Below are positions 1 through 5,242 of a DNA stretch of 7,179 nt, one piece after another. This DNA comes from an uncultured Bacilli bacterium. GTDB lineage: Bacteria; Bacillota_I; Bacilli_A; RF39; UBA660. Location of the stretch: positions 1-7,179 of the forward strand of contig CANRME010000065.1 in assembly GCA_947631655.1 (NCBI GenBank), in the 5' to 3' direction. The position numbers were made by a program, and so were the translations under genes. The notes beneath the pieces are model-generated. The model ran no database searches and was not told where the DNA came from. It saw nothing but the letters and a program-made list of their open reading frames with translations. Each line of letters begins with the position of its first letter. Position 1 is the first letter of the stretch.

Positions 1-178
1 CTTAAATAGTGAAGATAGTTATGTAACTTATCATATTCATATTGTTAAAGAAGAGGAAACTTTAGAAAGTATTGCAACTATGGAACATGTTAGTAAAGAA
101 GTAATAAGTGATTGTAATGATACAAATAATTTAGTTCCGGGGATAAAATTAATTATTCCATCTTCTAGTGATGAATAG
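1..178 (+). CDS. spoVID: LysM-domain protein C-terminus, SpoVID-like (5' end outside window)
   Basis: Only the last 58 codons are visible (reading from base 2), ending in TAG at 176-178. Visible residues 10-53 form a LysM-type module: YHIHIVKEEETLESIA, then a helix-like stretch, then N-D-T-N-N-L-V-P-G and KLIIP, the usual end of a LysM repeat. After it there is only a short SSSDE tail, so the LysM is C-terminal. In Bacillus subtilis SpoVID, a coat morphogenetic protein of the forespore surface, carries a C-terminal LysM and its gene is directly followed by ysxE. The next gene here is YsxE-like, so the identification rests on domain plus gene order. The alternative is another LysM protein, such as a SafA-like coat protein or a wall hydrolase, since the diagnostic N-terminal domain lies outside the window. 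Confidence 0.68.
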   Translation, partial: LNSEDSYVTYHIHIVKEEETLESIATMEHVSKEVISDCNDTNNLVPGIKLIIPSSSDE

Positions 179-1052
179 TATTGATGTAATTAAAAATATT
201 TATAAACCATATCGACTTACCAAAAAGGGGAAAACGACGATAATTCATTCTACAACGGGAGATTATGTCATCAAAGAAAAAGGAAAAGATATGAAAAAAT
301 TATATGATTATTTAAAAAGTAGACATATCGATACATTTCCTGAGTTAATTGATGATACACGAAGCGATATAAATTTATTTACTTATGTAGAAGAAGCTAG
401 TATGCCGAAAGAAGAAAAATTATATGATATGGCGAAAGTGGTAGGGAATCTACATAGTAAAACGTATTATTATAAAGAAGTAAGTGAAGATACTTATAAA
501 AGTATTTATGATAATATTAAAAATAATATTATTTATTTAGATGATAGTTATGAGGCATATTATAATAAGTTTTTAGGAGAAGTTTATCCGTCTCCGGCAC
601 ATTACTTATTTTTAAGACATTTTAATACTTTAAAGAGTACATTAAATAAAATAAGAGAAGACTTAGATAACTATTATGATTTAGTAAAAACAAAAAAAGA
701 ACAAAGAGTATCTTTAATTCATAATAATTTATCTTTAGAACATTATTTAAAAGGGGATAAAGATTACTTAATTAGTTGGGATAAGTCTTGTTTTGATACA
801 CCGGTATTGGATTTATATAATTTGTATAAAAAAGAATTTATGACACATAATTTTACGGCTTTTTTTAAAAAATATTATGAAGTATTTCCGTTAAATGAGG
901 AAGAAGAAAAACTTTTATATATTTTAATAAGTATACCTCCGGAATTAAAATTTAATAGTAGTGCTTATTTGGAAACGGAAGAAGTAAGAGGGGCCTTAGA
1001 TTACGTTTATAAAACTAAAGAAATGATAAATGAGTTAACTAAGAAAAGTTAA
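171..1052 (+). CDS. ysxE: CotS/YsxE-family spore coat kinase-like protein
   Basis: A 293-residue protein with an aminoglycoside-phosphotransferase-like (CotS family) layout. A beta3-like lysine is seen in YVIKEKG (K35), the catalytic-loop equivalent is HNNLSLEH (184-191), and the metal-binding loop equivalent is ISWDKSCFDTP (201-211) followed by LDLYNLYK. The family consensus is HGDxxxxN and IDFD. Here the catalytic Asp is Asn186, the following Asn is His191 and the first metal-binding Asp is Ser202, so catalysis is doubtful and a pseudokinase or structural coat role is inferred. ATG at 171 was chosen over the adjacent GTG at 168. There is no clear ribosome binding site, and the 8-base overlap with the upstream LysM gene suggests translational coupling. 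The spoVID-ysxE pairing supports the name. Expected expression is in the mother cell during sporulation, by analogy only. Confidence 0.72.
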   Translation: MNSIDVIKNIYKPYRLTKKGKTTIIHSTTGDYVIKEKGKDMKKLYDYLKSRHIDTFPELIDDTRSDINLFTYVEEASMPKEEKLYDMAKVVGNLHSKTYYYKEVSEDTYKSIYDNIKNNIIYLDDSYEAYYNKFLGEVYPSPAHYLFLRHFNTLKSTLNKIREDLDNYYDLVKTKKEQRVSLIHNNLSLEHYLKGDKDYLISWDKSCFDTPVLDLYNLYKKEFMTHNFTAFFKKYYEVFPLNEEEEKLLYILISIPPELKFNSSAYLETEEVRGALDYVYKTKEMINELTKKS

Positions 1053-1058
1053 CTTTTT
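1033..1058 (+). terminator. Rho-independent terminator overlapping the ysxE stop codon
   Basis: AGTTAACT at 1033-1040 pairs with AGTTAACT at 1047-1054 (8 bp) around the 6-base loop AAGAAA, followed by a run of five T (1054-1058). The right arm contains the ysxE stop codon, so the hairpin arms also encode the last residues of the protein. The stem is AT-rich and therefore weak, but its position is right for ending the spoVID-ysxE transcript before the convergent gene. Confidence 0.5.
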
Positions 1059-1239
1059 AATATGGCCATATGGCACGATATAAAAGAAAAAATAATAAAA
1101 ATACTTCAATTAATAAAATAAAAATATTAAAACGAAATGGTAATATTAAAGTAATTAAAGTTTGATAAAATATTAAAATACCTAAAGCAAAAATAGCAAT
1201 AAAGGTAAAAACGCCAGGTCCACATCTTCTTCTTTTCAT
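1057..1239 (-). CDS. Small two-helix membrane protein, function unknown
   Basis: A 60-residue protein starting MKRRRCGPG. It has two hydrophobic stretches, about residues 10-32 and 37-56, separated by PFRF, and ends RAIWPY. The basic N-terminus before the first helix suggests that end stays in the cytoplasm. I chose ATG at 1239 because AGGTG lies six bases upstream of it. A longer GTG start at 1248 would sit inside that ribosome binding site. A promoter at 1256-1284 and the good ribosome binding site argue that it is real despite its size. It runs convergently with ysxE, and the two stop codons are only a few bases apart. I do not recognise the family. Its sporulation-gene neighbours make a sporulation or envelope role possible but unproven. 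Confidence 0.62.
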   Translation of the reverse strand: MKRRRCGPGVFTFIAIFALGILIFYQTLITLILPFRFNIFILLIEVFLLFFLLYRAIWPY

Positions 1240-1255
1240 AGTATTCACCTAGTAC

Positions 1256-1284
1256 ATTATATGAAATGTTATTTTTATGGTGAA
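1256..1284 (-). promoter_or_regulatory. Promoter for the small membrane protein
   Basis: Read on the minus strand: -35 TTCACC (1279-1284), a 17-base spacer, and -10 TATAAT (1256-1261, perfect). Transcription would start about 10 bases before the AGGTG ribosome binding site. This is a housekeeping sigma-A-type arrangement, with four of six matches at the -35. Confidence 0.55.
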
Positions 1285-1314
1285 GAGTAAAAAATAGATA
1301 AAAAGTTCTTTAAC

Positions 1315-1343
1315 TTTAACATATTTGGAATCTATGATATAAT
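1315..1343 (+). promoter_or_regulatory. Extended -10 promoter of the pilin-like operon
   Basis: The -10 is TATAAT (1338-1343) with an upstream TG (TGATATAAT, 1335-1343). A weak -35, TTTAAC, lies at 1315-1320 with a 17-base spacer. Transcription would begin near 1350, leaving a short leader with AGAAGGTG before the GTG at 1371. This is the only clear promoter ahead of the three-gene run. Confidence 0.65.
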
Positions 1344-1370
1344 ACTTTTAAGAATAGAAGGTGAAGTTAA

Positions 1371-1847
1371 GTGATACAAAGTAATTTAACTAAAGAAATT
1401 ATTAAAAGTGTAGTTTTAGTATCAGTATTAATAATTGTAGTAGCTTACTTAACTTACCTTATTTTAAGTAATATAATGGGAGAAAAAACAACTTCTTTTT
1501 ATACTAAAGGGGATTTAATAATTGAAATTCAAGAAACTTTAAGAAAAGAGATTAGTACTACTTTAGATAATGATTATCGTAAGATTTTAGTGACTAATAA
1601 TGGTAAAGATACAAAGACTTATCAAATAGTAATGAGTTCAAATAGTAATTTAGATGATACTTTAGTTGTCGTTGATAATAGAGTAAAAAATATAGAATTT
1701 TTAAATAAAAAAGGAAATGATTATATTATTGCAGAATTTGATTTAGAGAGTAGAGTTACTAATCAAACAATGGTTAACATTTATTTAGATAAAGGTCGTA
1801 ATAGGAATGTAGAAGTCAAATTTAAAGTAATAGAAAAGGAAGTATAA
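1371..1847 (+). CDS. Single-helix membrane protein, first gene of pilin-like operon
   Basis: A 158-residue protein with GTG start, seven bases after AGAAGGTG. A short polar N-terminus (MIQSNLTKEIIK) is followed by one strong helix, about residues 12-33, then a polar domain of roughly 125 residues rich in alternating hydrophobic residues, as in beta strands, with no cysteines. The layout resembles a type IV pilin (N-terminal helix plus extracytoplasmic beta domain). However, there is no G-F-T-L-x-E prepilin cleavage motif, so processing by a prepilin peptidase is not predicted. It stands two bases from the next gene, in the same operon as two proteins that do carry the motif. It may therefore be an uncleaved minor subunit or assembly partner of the same machine. 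I cannot name a family. Confidence 0.7.
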   Translation: MIQSNLTKEIIKSVVLVSVLIIVVAYLTYLILSNIMGEKTTSFYTKGDLIIEIQETLRKEISTTLDNDYRKILVTNNGKDTKTYQIVMSSNSNLDDTLVVVDNRVKNIEFLNKKGNDYIIAEFDLESRVTNQTMVNIYLDKGRNRNVEVKFKVIEKEV

Positions 1848-1849
1848 TT

Positions 1850-2479
1850 ATGAATAAGAAAGGCTTTGTTTTTGTTGAAACGATTATCGTTATTGCTCTT
1901 ATAATGACGGTACTTTTAATGCTTTATGGGTCTTTTATATCTATTTTAAACCAAGAAAGAAGAAGTACGACTTTTGATGATGTTAGTTATATTTATCGGA
2001 CTTTTTATATTGAAGATTTCTTAGTTTCTCTAAATTTAGAAAAGTATATAACTGATCACTTAGAAACTCCAAATAGTGCAGGGAAGATGCCTTTATTAGC
2101 TGTATTTACTTGCCATGATGATTCTTTATATAATTTAAGAGATGAAAATGGTTTAACTAATCAAGAAGAAGTTAATAAAAAAGATTATTGTGAATCTATA
2201 ATCGATGGAGGAAGATTAGAAGTTGAAAATATTTATATTACAAGATATGATGTTAAAGATTTAACGGAATGTATGAATACAGATAATAGTGTTGTATGTG
2301 CTTCAAATGAAGAATTAAGAAATTTATCACCTGGAGCCATTGGGTATTTTAGAACTTTAAGTGGTGATGAAGAAGATGCTTATCGGCTTATTATTGAATA
2401 TAAAACCCAAATTGATAGAAAAGAACATTATTTATATAGTAATGTTAAGATAGCAAGGAGAATTGTAGAAGATGAATAA
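1850..2479 (+). CDS. Type IV prepilin-like protein (minor pilin/pseudopilin)
   Basis: A 209-residue protein. The N-terminus MNKKGFVFVE matches the class III (prepilin peptidase) signal: a short basic leader, G5, F6 as the new N-terminus, and Glu10 as the conserved +5 glutamate. A hydrophobic helix follows at about 11-33. The soluble domain is acidic with four cysteines (88, 114, 141, 150), which could form two disulphides if exported. The start has AAGGAAG at 1836-1842. The gene begins two bases after the previous stop and overlaps the next gene by eight bases, so the three are co-transcribed. The family assembles into type IV pili, type II secretion pseudopili or competence pseudopili. Which machine is served cannot be decided because no ATPase, platform or peptidase gene is in the window. 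Confidence 0.82.
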   Translation: MNKKGFVFVETIIVIALIMTVLLMLYGSFISILNQERRSTTFDDVSYIYRTFYIEDFLVSLNLEKYITDHLETPNSAGKMPLLAVFTCHDDSLYNLRDENGLTNQEEVNKKDYCESIIDGGRLEVENIYITRYDVKDLTECMNTDNSVVCASNEELRNLSPGAIGYFRTLSGDEEDAYRLIIEYKTQIDRKEHYLYSNVKIARRIVEDE

Positions 2480-2981
2480 TAAAGGTTTTACTTTAGTTGA
2501 ATTAATGGTAAGTATTTCTTTAGTATCTATCGTTTTAGTATTTATGTTTAATTTACTGGGAGATATAAAAAGAGAAAGTGCTTTAAGTAATGAAAATATT
2601 GATGATGCTTTAAATAGATCGACGATAATTAGAATAATTCAGAATGATTGGATAGAAAAAAGACTTACAAAAGTAAGTACTTGTGAAGAAGACGGAACAA
2701 TTTTGTGTTATGCTTTTACTTTTAAGAATAGTACTACTAAGAAGTTATTTGTAAGGAAACAAGAAATAGAATATGATAATGAAAGATGGATTTTGGAAGA
2801 TGGAGAATATAATGCAGATGGTGCTACTTATTGTTCTTATAAAAAGGATACTGGGAAAAATTATCTTTTAAAAATAGTTATACCCGTTATTGACCATAAA
2901 GAAGATAATCGGATTCATGATATAGAGCTTGTAAAAATGGGAACTGATGATTTAGTTTTGGAAGGGTTAAACCCCTGTTAG
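2472..2981 (+). CDS. Type IV prepilin-like protein, canonical GFTLVE motif
   Basis: A 169-residue protein starting MNNKGFTLVELMVSISLVSI, a textbook prepilin N-terminus with cleavage after G5 and the conserved Glu10. The hydrophobic helix covers about residues 10-29, followed by an amphipathic helix and a mixed beta domain. Cysteines lie at 71, 79, 121 and at the very last residue, 169. AAGGAG at 2455-2460 serves as ribosome binding site, and the start overlaps the previous gene by eight bases, suggesting coupling. The helix, then strand-rich domain and size fit minor pilins or ComGD/GspH/GspI-like pseudopilins, but I cannot assign one subfamily. The 3' end overlaps the convergent ylbJ-like gene by 15 bases, with no obvious terminator between them. 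Confidence 0.84.
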   Translation: MNNKGFTLVELMVSISLVSIVLVFMFNLLGDIKRESALSNENIDDALNRSTIIRIIQNDWIEKRLTKVSTCEEDGTILCYAFTFKNSTTKKLFVRKQEIEYDNERWILEDGEYNADGATYCSYKKDTGKNYLLKIVIPVIDHKEDNRIHDIELVKMGTDDLVLEGLNPC

Positions 2982-3833
2982 AGAAAGAATTAAAAAAGAA
3001 AGTATAATATGGTAAATACGGGATTTTAAAAAGGGGGTTATAGGAGTATTAGTATCGTTTAAGATACTTTTTATTTGCATAATTATGGAAATACCACCAA
3101 AGGAAAGATAGGCAAGGGCTAAATAAGCTTTTATGTTTAGAGCAATATTAAAAGTGGGCAAAAGATTAAGACCATTAGTAATTTCTAAGAAGCCAGATAG
3201 AAAAATATATTTAGATGGAATTAAGAGAATTAGAATATTAAAGAAAACTATGGTTCCCAAAATAGTTAGAAGAGTAGTAAGACTTTTTTTGATGGCATTA
3301 GGAATAATACTACTATAATTTATTTCTTCAGGAGAAAGAGAAATAGTATTTTTAAGAGGAGTAAAAAACATTAAAATAAAATTAGGTAAGTAATGCGCTA
3401 TAATTATTTTAATGATGATTTCATTAGGGAAAAGTATGCTTAACATATTAAGGAGAAAAAAGGGATTAGTAAAAAAAGAAAAGGTTAGTAAAAAAGAACC
3501 AGTTTTGGAATCAATATATTTTTTTTCTATAAGCTCGTTAACGATATAAGCATTACTTGGAGTACCACTTATTAATGATAAAAATAAAATATAGATACTT
3601 AGGGGAGATATTTTTTTGGATTTAATTATTTTACTTAAATAATAAGGGGTATTAAGACTTATTAACATGCTTGATAAGATAAACATGGGAAAAAGAGAAG
3701 GAAAGACTTTATAAAAAAATAGTTTACTACTATTAATAATACTAGAAGTTATTAAAGTTTTATGTGTAAAGATAAAGTAAATAAATAAAAAAATTAAACT
3801 TATTAGAAAGATATTAAAAGATTTCTTTTTCAT
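2967..3833 (-). CDS. ylbJ: YlbJ-type sporulation integral membrane protein
   Basis: A 288-residue, strongly hydrophobic protein with several predicted membrane helices. Family-like blocks appear in order: KVFPSLFPMFILSS (42-55), SGTPSNAYIVNELIEKK (89-105), TNPFF (122-126), LEITNGLN (216-223) and SFGGISIIMQI (244-254). The proline-rich half-helices and paired SG/GG motifs resemble the nucleoside-recognition (Gate) fold of YlbJ, which in Bacillus subtilis is made in the mother cell and needed for heat-resistant spores. It is shorter than the roughly 400-residue B. subtilis protein, as I recall it. ATG at 3831-3833 is preceded by GAGGT. The gene is divergent from the ylbL-like gene, with 43 bases between starts, a near-neighbour pairing also known in Bacillus. 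I see no convincing sporulation-sigma promoter in that gap. Confidence 0.8.
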   Translation of the reverse strand: MKKKSFNIFLISLIFLFIYFIFTHKTLITSSIINSSKLFFYKVFPSLFPMFILSSMLISLNTPYYLSKIIKSKKISPLSIYILFLSLISGTPSNAYIVNELIEKKYIDSKTGSFLLTFSFFTNPFFLLNMLSILFPNEIIIKIIIAHYLPNFILMFFTPLKNTISLSPEEINYSSIIPNAIKKSLTTLLTILGTIVFFNILILLIPSKYIFLSGFLEITNGLNLLPTFNIALNIKAYLALAYLSFGGISIIMQIKSILNDTNTPITPFLKSRIYHIILSFLILSLTGV

Positions 3834-3857
3834 AATGACCTCGGAAAATGATATAAT
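3829..3857 (+). promoter_or_regulatory. Extended -10 promoter of ylbL
   Basis: TGATATAAT at 3849-3857 gives an extended -10 with a perfect TATAAT. A weak -35, TTCATA (3829-3834), lies 17 bases upstream and overlaps the ylbJ start codon. AGGTGA at about 3865-3870 follows as ribosome binding site. The ten bases ATGATATAAT also occur in the pilin-operon promoter at 1334-1343. Confidence 0.55.
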
Positions 3858-3876
3858 TATTAGTAGGTGAATTTTA

Positions 3877-4893
3877 ATGACTAATAAATTGTATGATAGA
3901 GTTAAAAATTATATTAAAGAAAATAAATTATTTTTAAGTTTATTAGTTTTAATTGTGGTGGTTTTTAGTTTTCCTTTGCCTTATGTTATTGAAGCACCGG
4001 GTGGAGTTATAATGATTGATGAACGGATAGAGGCAGATACACCATATGAAGCAAGTGGGGCATTTGGAATGGCTTATGTTAGTATGATAAAAGGAACTGT
4101 TCCATCTTTAATTCTTTCTTTGTTTAATAAAAATTGGGAAGTTAATAAAGCAAGTGATATTACGTATGATGATGAAACAATAAGTGAAATGGATAAAAGA
4201 GAAAGATATGATTTAGAAGAGTCGATTAGTAAAGCAACTATTACGGCTTATAATTATGCTAATAAGGAAGTTAAAATAAAAAATCAAAGATTAGTAGTTG
4301 TCTATCTTGATGAAGAAGCAAAGACAGATATTAAACTATATGATGAAATAGTAAGAGTTAATGGGGAAGAGGTTAAAACGATTGATGATGTTAAAAAAAT
4401 TGTGTCAAGTTTAGATGAAAGTATTGATACTATTAATATTGAAGTGTTAAGAAATGGTAAATTACTTACTTGTAAGGCAGAGTTATATGATACATCTGAT
4501 GGTCGAAAGATTGGTATACTTTCTAGTACGCATTATGAATTAGAAACAAATCCTCGGATAGAAATAGCTACTAAAGATAATGAGTCAGGTCCAAGTGGGG
4601 GATTTATTACGGCCCTTTCTATCTATAATCATTTAGTGGAAGAAGATATAACAGGTGGTAAAAAGATTATTGGGACCGGCACAATTGATGAAAATGGTAA
4701 AGTCGGGGAAATTGGGGGTGTAAAATATAAACTTTTAGGAGCCGAAAAAGATAAGTGTGATTTGTTTATCGTTCCTAAAGAAAATTATGAAGAAGCGTTG
4801 AATGTAAAAAAAGAATATAAATTAAAAATTAAAATAGTGGCAGTAGGTACTTTTGAAGAAGCAATAAAAAGTTTACAAGAGTTAATTAAGTAA
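3877..4893 (+). CDS. ylbL: YlbL/DdcP-type membrane-anchored PDZ-Lon protease
   Basis: A 338-residue protein, near the 341 of Bacillus subtilis YlbL as I recall it. An N-terminal membrane anchor covers about residues 18-36, followed by the family-typical PYVIEAPGG. A PDZ-like region lies at roughly 140-205 (LYDEIVRVNGEEVKTIDDV within it). A Lon (S16) proteolytic domain occupies about 225-338, with catalytic Ser240 in GPSGG and Lys283 in IGGVKYKLLGA. There is no ATPase domain, so it is an ATP-independent relative of Lon acting outside the membrane. In B. subtilis this protein (DdcP) degrades the division inhibitor YneA to let cells leave the DNA-damage checkpoint. The same role here is inferred. 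AGGTGA precedes the ATG. It is divergent from ylbJ and appears monocistronic, with a hairpin terminator at its stop codon. Confidence 0.9.
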   Translation: MTNKLYDRVKNYIKENKLFLSLLVLIVVVFSFPLPYVIEAPGGVIMIDERIEADTPYEASGAFGMAYVSMIKGTVPSLILSLFNKNWEVNKASDITYDDETISEMDKRERYDLEESISKATITAYNYANKEVKIKNQRLVVVYLDEEAKTDIKLYDEIVRVNGEEVKTIDDVKKIVSSLDESIDTINIEVLRNGKLLTCKAELYDTSDGRKIGILSSTHYELETNPRIEIATKDNESGPSGGFITALSIYNHLVEEDITGGKKIIGTGTIDENGKVGEIGGVKYKLLGAEKDKCDLFIVPKENYEEALNVKKEYKLKIKIVAVGTFEEAIKSLQELIK

Positions 4894-4907
4894 ACTTTTT
4901 TATTTTT
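4866..4907 (+). terminator. Terminator overlapping the ylbL stop codon
   Basis: AAAAAGTTTAC (4866-4876) pairs perfectly with GTAAACTTTTT (4890-4900), giving 11 bp around a 13-base loop, followed by T-A-TTTTT. The stop codon TAA (4891-4893) is inside the right arm, so the left arm encodes residues of the protein tail. The stem is AT-rich but long enough to work as an intrinsic terminator. Confidence 0.55.
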
Positions 4908-4934
4908 ATAAAGAAAAATTTTAAGATAAAATTA

Positions 4935-5007
4935 TAAAAAACAGGTTGCTGCGACCGGTATGGGTAATAAATAACTCATATTCCGGTTTGCAATACAACC
5001 TGTTTCT
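4935..5007 (-). ncRNA. Predicted free-standing hairpin RNA (about 73 nt)
   Basis: On the minus strand a strong promoter (5014-5042) would start transcription near 5007, exactly at the base of a long imperfect hairpin. The outer stem is ten perfect base pairs (4996-5005 with 4939-4948). Then come a 3-by-1 internal loop, GCA with TGC, a small internal loop, CCGGT complement ACCGG (5 bp), a two-base bulge, and a further seven pairs including one G-U (4974-4980 with 4959-4965), closed by an 8-base A/U loop. A run of six T on the minus strand (opposite 4936-4941) ends it like an intrinsic terminator. No open reading frame of note lies in it. It lacks the SRP RNA GGAA tetraloop and is too short for 6S or tmRNA. 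A mobile hairpin repeat is the main alternative. Confidence 0.6.
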
Positions 5008-5013
5008 ATTAGA

Positions 5014-5042
5014 AATATATTACAATAAGTAAAATATGTCAA
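5014..5042 (-). promoter_or_regulatory. Strong promoter for the hairpin RNA
   Basis: Read on the minus strand: TTGACA (5037-5042, perfect consensus), a 17-base spacer, then TATATT (5014-5019, five of six). The expected start is an A near 5007. It is the best sigma-A -35 seen in the window, and no minus-strand protein gene lies downstream before ylbL, which is on the other strand. Confidence 0.68.
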
Positions 5043-5082
5043 GAAAAATTTTTTATGTTTTGATACTAGATAAGCTAATTAA

Positions 5083-5115
5083 AAAAGTTTGCAGCAACAA
5101 ATTGAGTAAACTTTT
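5083..5115 (+). repeat. Degenerate second copy of the ylbL 3' end/terminator
   Basis: AAAAGTTTGC (5083-5092) pairs with GTAAACTTTT (5106-5115) around a 13-base loop, the same stem-loop geometry as the ylbL terminator. The sequence also aligns with the ylbL tail at roughly three-quarters identity. In the matching frame it reads K-S-L-Q-Q-Q-I-E-stop, against K-S-L-Q-E-L-I-K-stop at the end of YlbL, while upstream of it that frame is soon closed by TAA. It may be a remnant of a duplicated or replaced ylbL end, or merely another AT-rich terminator of similar design. Confidence 0.45.
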
Positions 5116-5125
5116 CAATTTTTTT

Positions 5126-5153
5126 ATTTCCCATACTTCTGGGAAATTTTTTT
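5126..5153 (+). terminator. Strong rho-independent terminator
   Basis: ATTTCCCA (5126-5133) pairs perfectly with TGGGAAAT (5140-5147) around the loop TACTTC and runs into seven T (5147-5153). It points to the plus strand only, as the minus strand lacks a T-run. It would stop read-through from the ylbL side before the exporter gene. No separate gene ending here is visible. Confidence 0.75.
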
Positions 5154-5242
5154 ACTTTTAAAAAAAATTTAAAAAATTTTCACGAAAAAAAAGGAAATTG
5201 GGGTGTAAACTGCAAATATATATAGTAGAAGGGAGAAATAGA
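5154..5242 (+). promoter_or_regulatory. Leader of the exporter gene with ribosome binding site
   Basis: This is an AT-rich stretch between the terminator and the exporter ATG. AGAAGGGAG (ending at 5234) stands about seven to eight bases before ATG 5243, a strong ribosome binding site. A possible promoter, TTGGGG (5198-5203), 17 bases, TATAGT (5221-5226), would start transcription inside that site, so I do not trust it. A purine-rich AAAGGAAAT just upstream resembles a sigma-H -35, but its -10 partner is poor. I see no small precursor-peptide gene here. Confidence 0.35.

Noticed and set aside
1060..1071. Perfect 12-base palindrome ATATGGCCATAT.
   Set aside because: It lies within the last codons of the small membrane gene, has no loop or T-run, and nothing else marks it as an operator or restriction-related site.
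1057..1248. Longer GTG start for the small membrane protein.
   Set aside because: The GTG is part of the AGGTG ribosome binding site for the ATG at 1239, which I used instead.
2964..2976. GGGTTAAACCCC mini-hairpin at the convergent gene ends.
   Set aside because: The stem is three to five pairs with almost no loop, and no T-run follows on either strand, so it is not a credible terminator.
3133..3318. Plus-strand open frame of 61 codons inside the ylbJ-like gene.
   Set aside because: It is antisense to a well-supported membrane protein gene, is rich in Arg and Lys from the complement of hydrophobic codons, and has no ribosome binding site.
4939..5005. Integron attC site or SRP RNA as an explanation of the large hairpin.
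   Set aside because: The arms do not end in the RYYYAAC/GTTRRRY boxes of attC, no integrase or cassette is present, and the apical loop is A/U-rich rather than the SRP GGAA tetraloop with its conserved internal loop.
4945..5098. Complementary GTTGCTGC (4945-4952) and GCAGCAAC (5091-5098) as a plus-strand riboswitch-like alternative pairing.
   Set aside because: Eight bases can match by chance in this span, no plus-strand promoter was found ahead of it, and the better-supported transcript of the hairpin runs on the minus strand.
4894..5242. A double-glycine precursor peptide for the C39 exporter.
   Set aside because: No short frame with ribosome binding site and GG-type leader is visible on either strand in this region.
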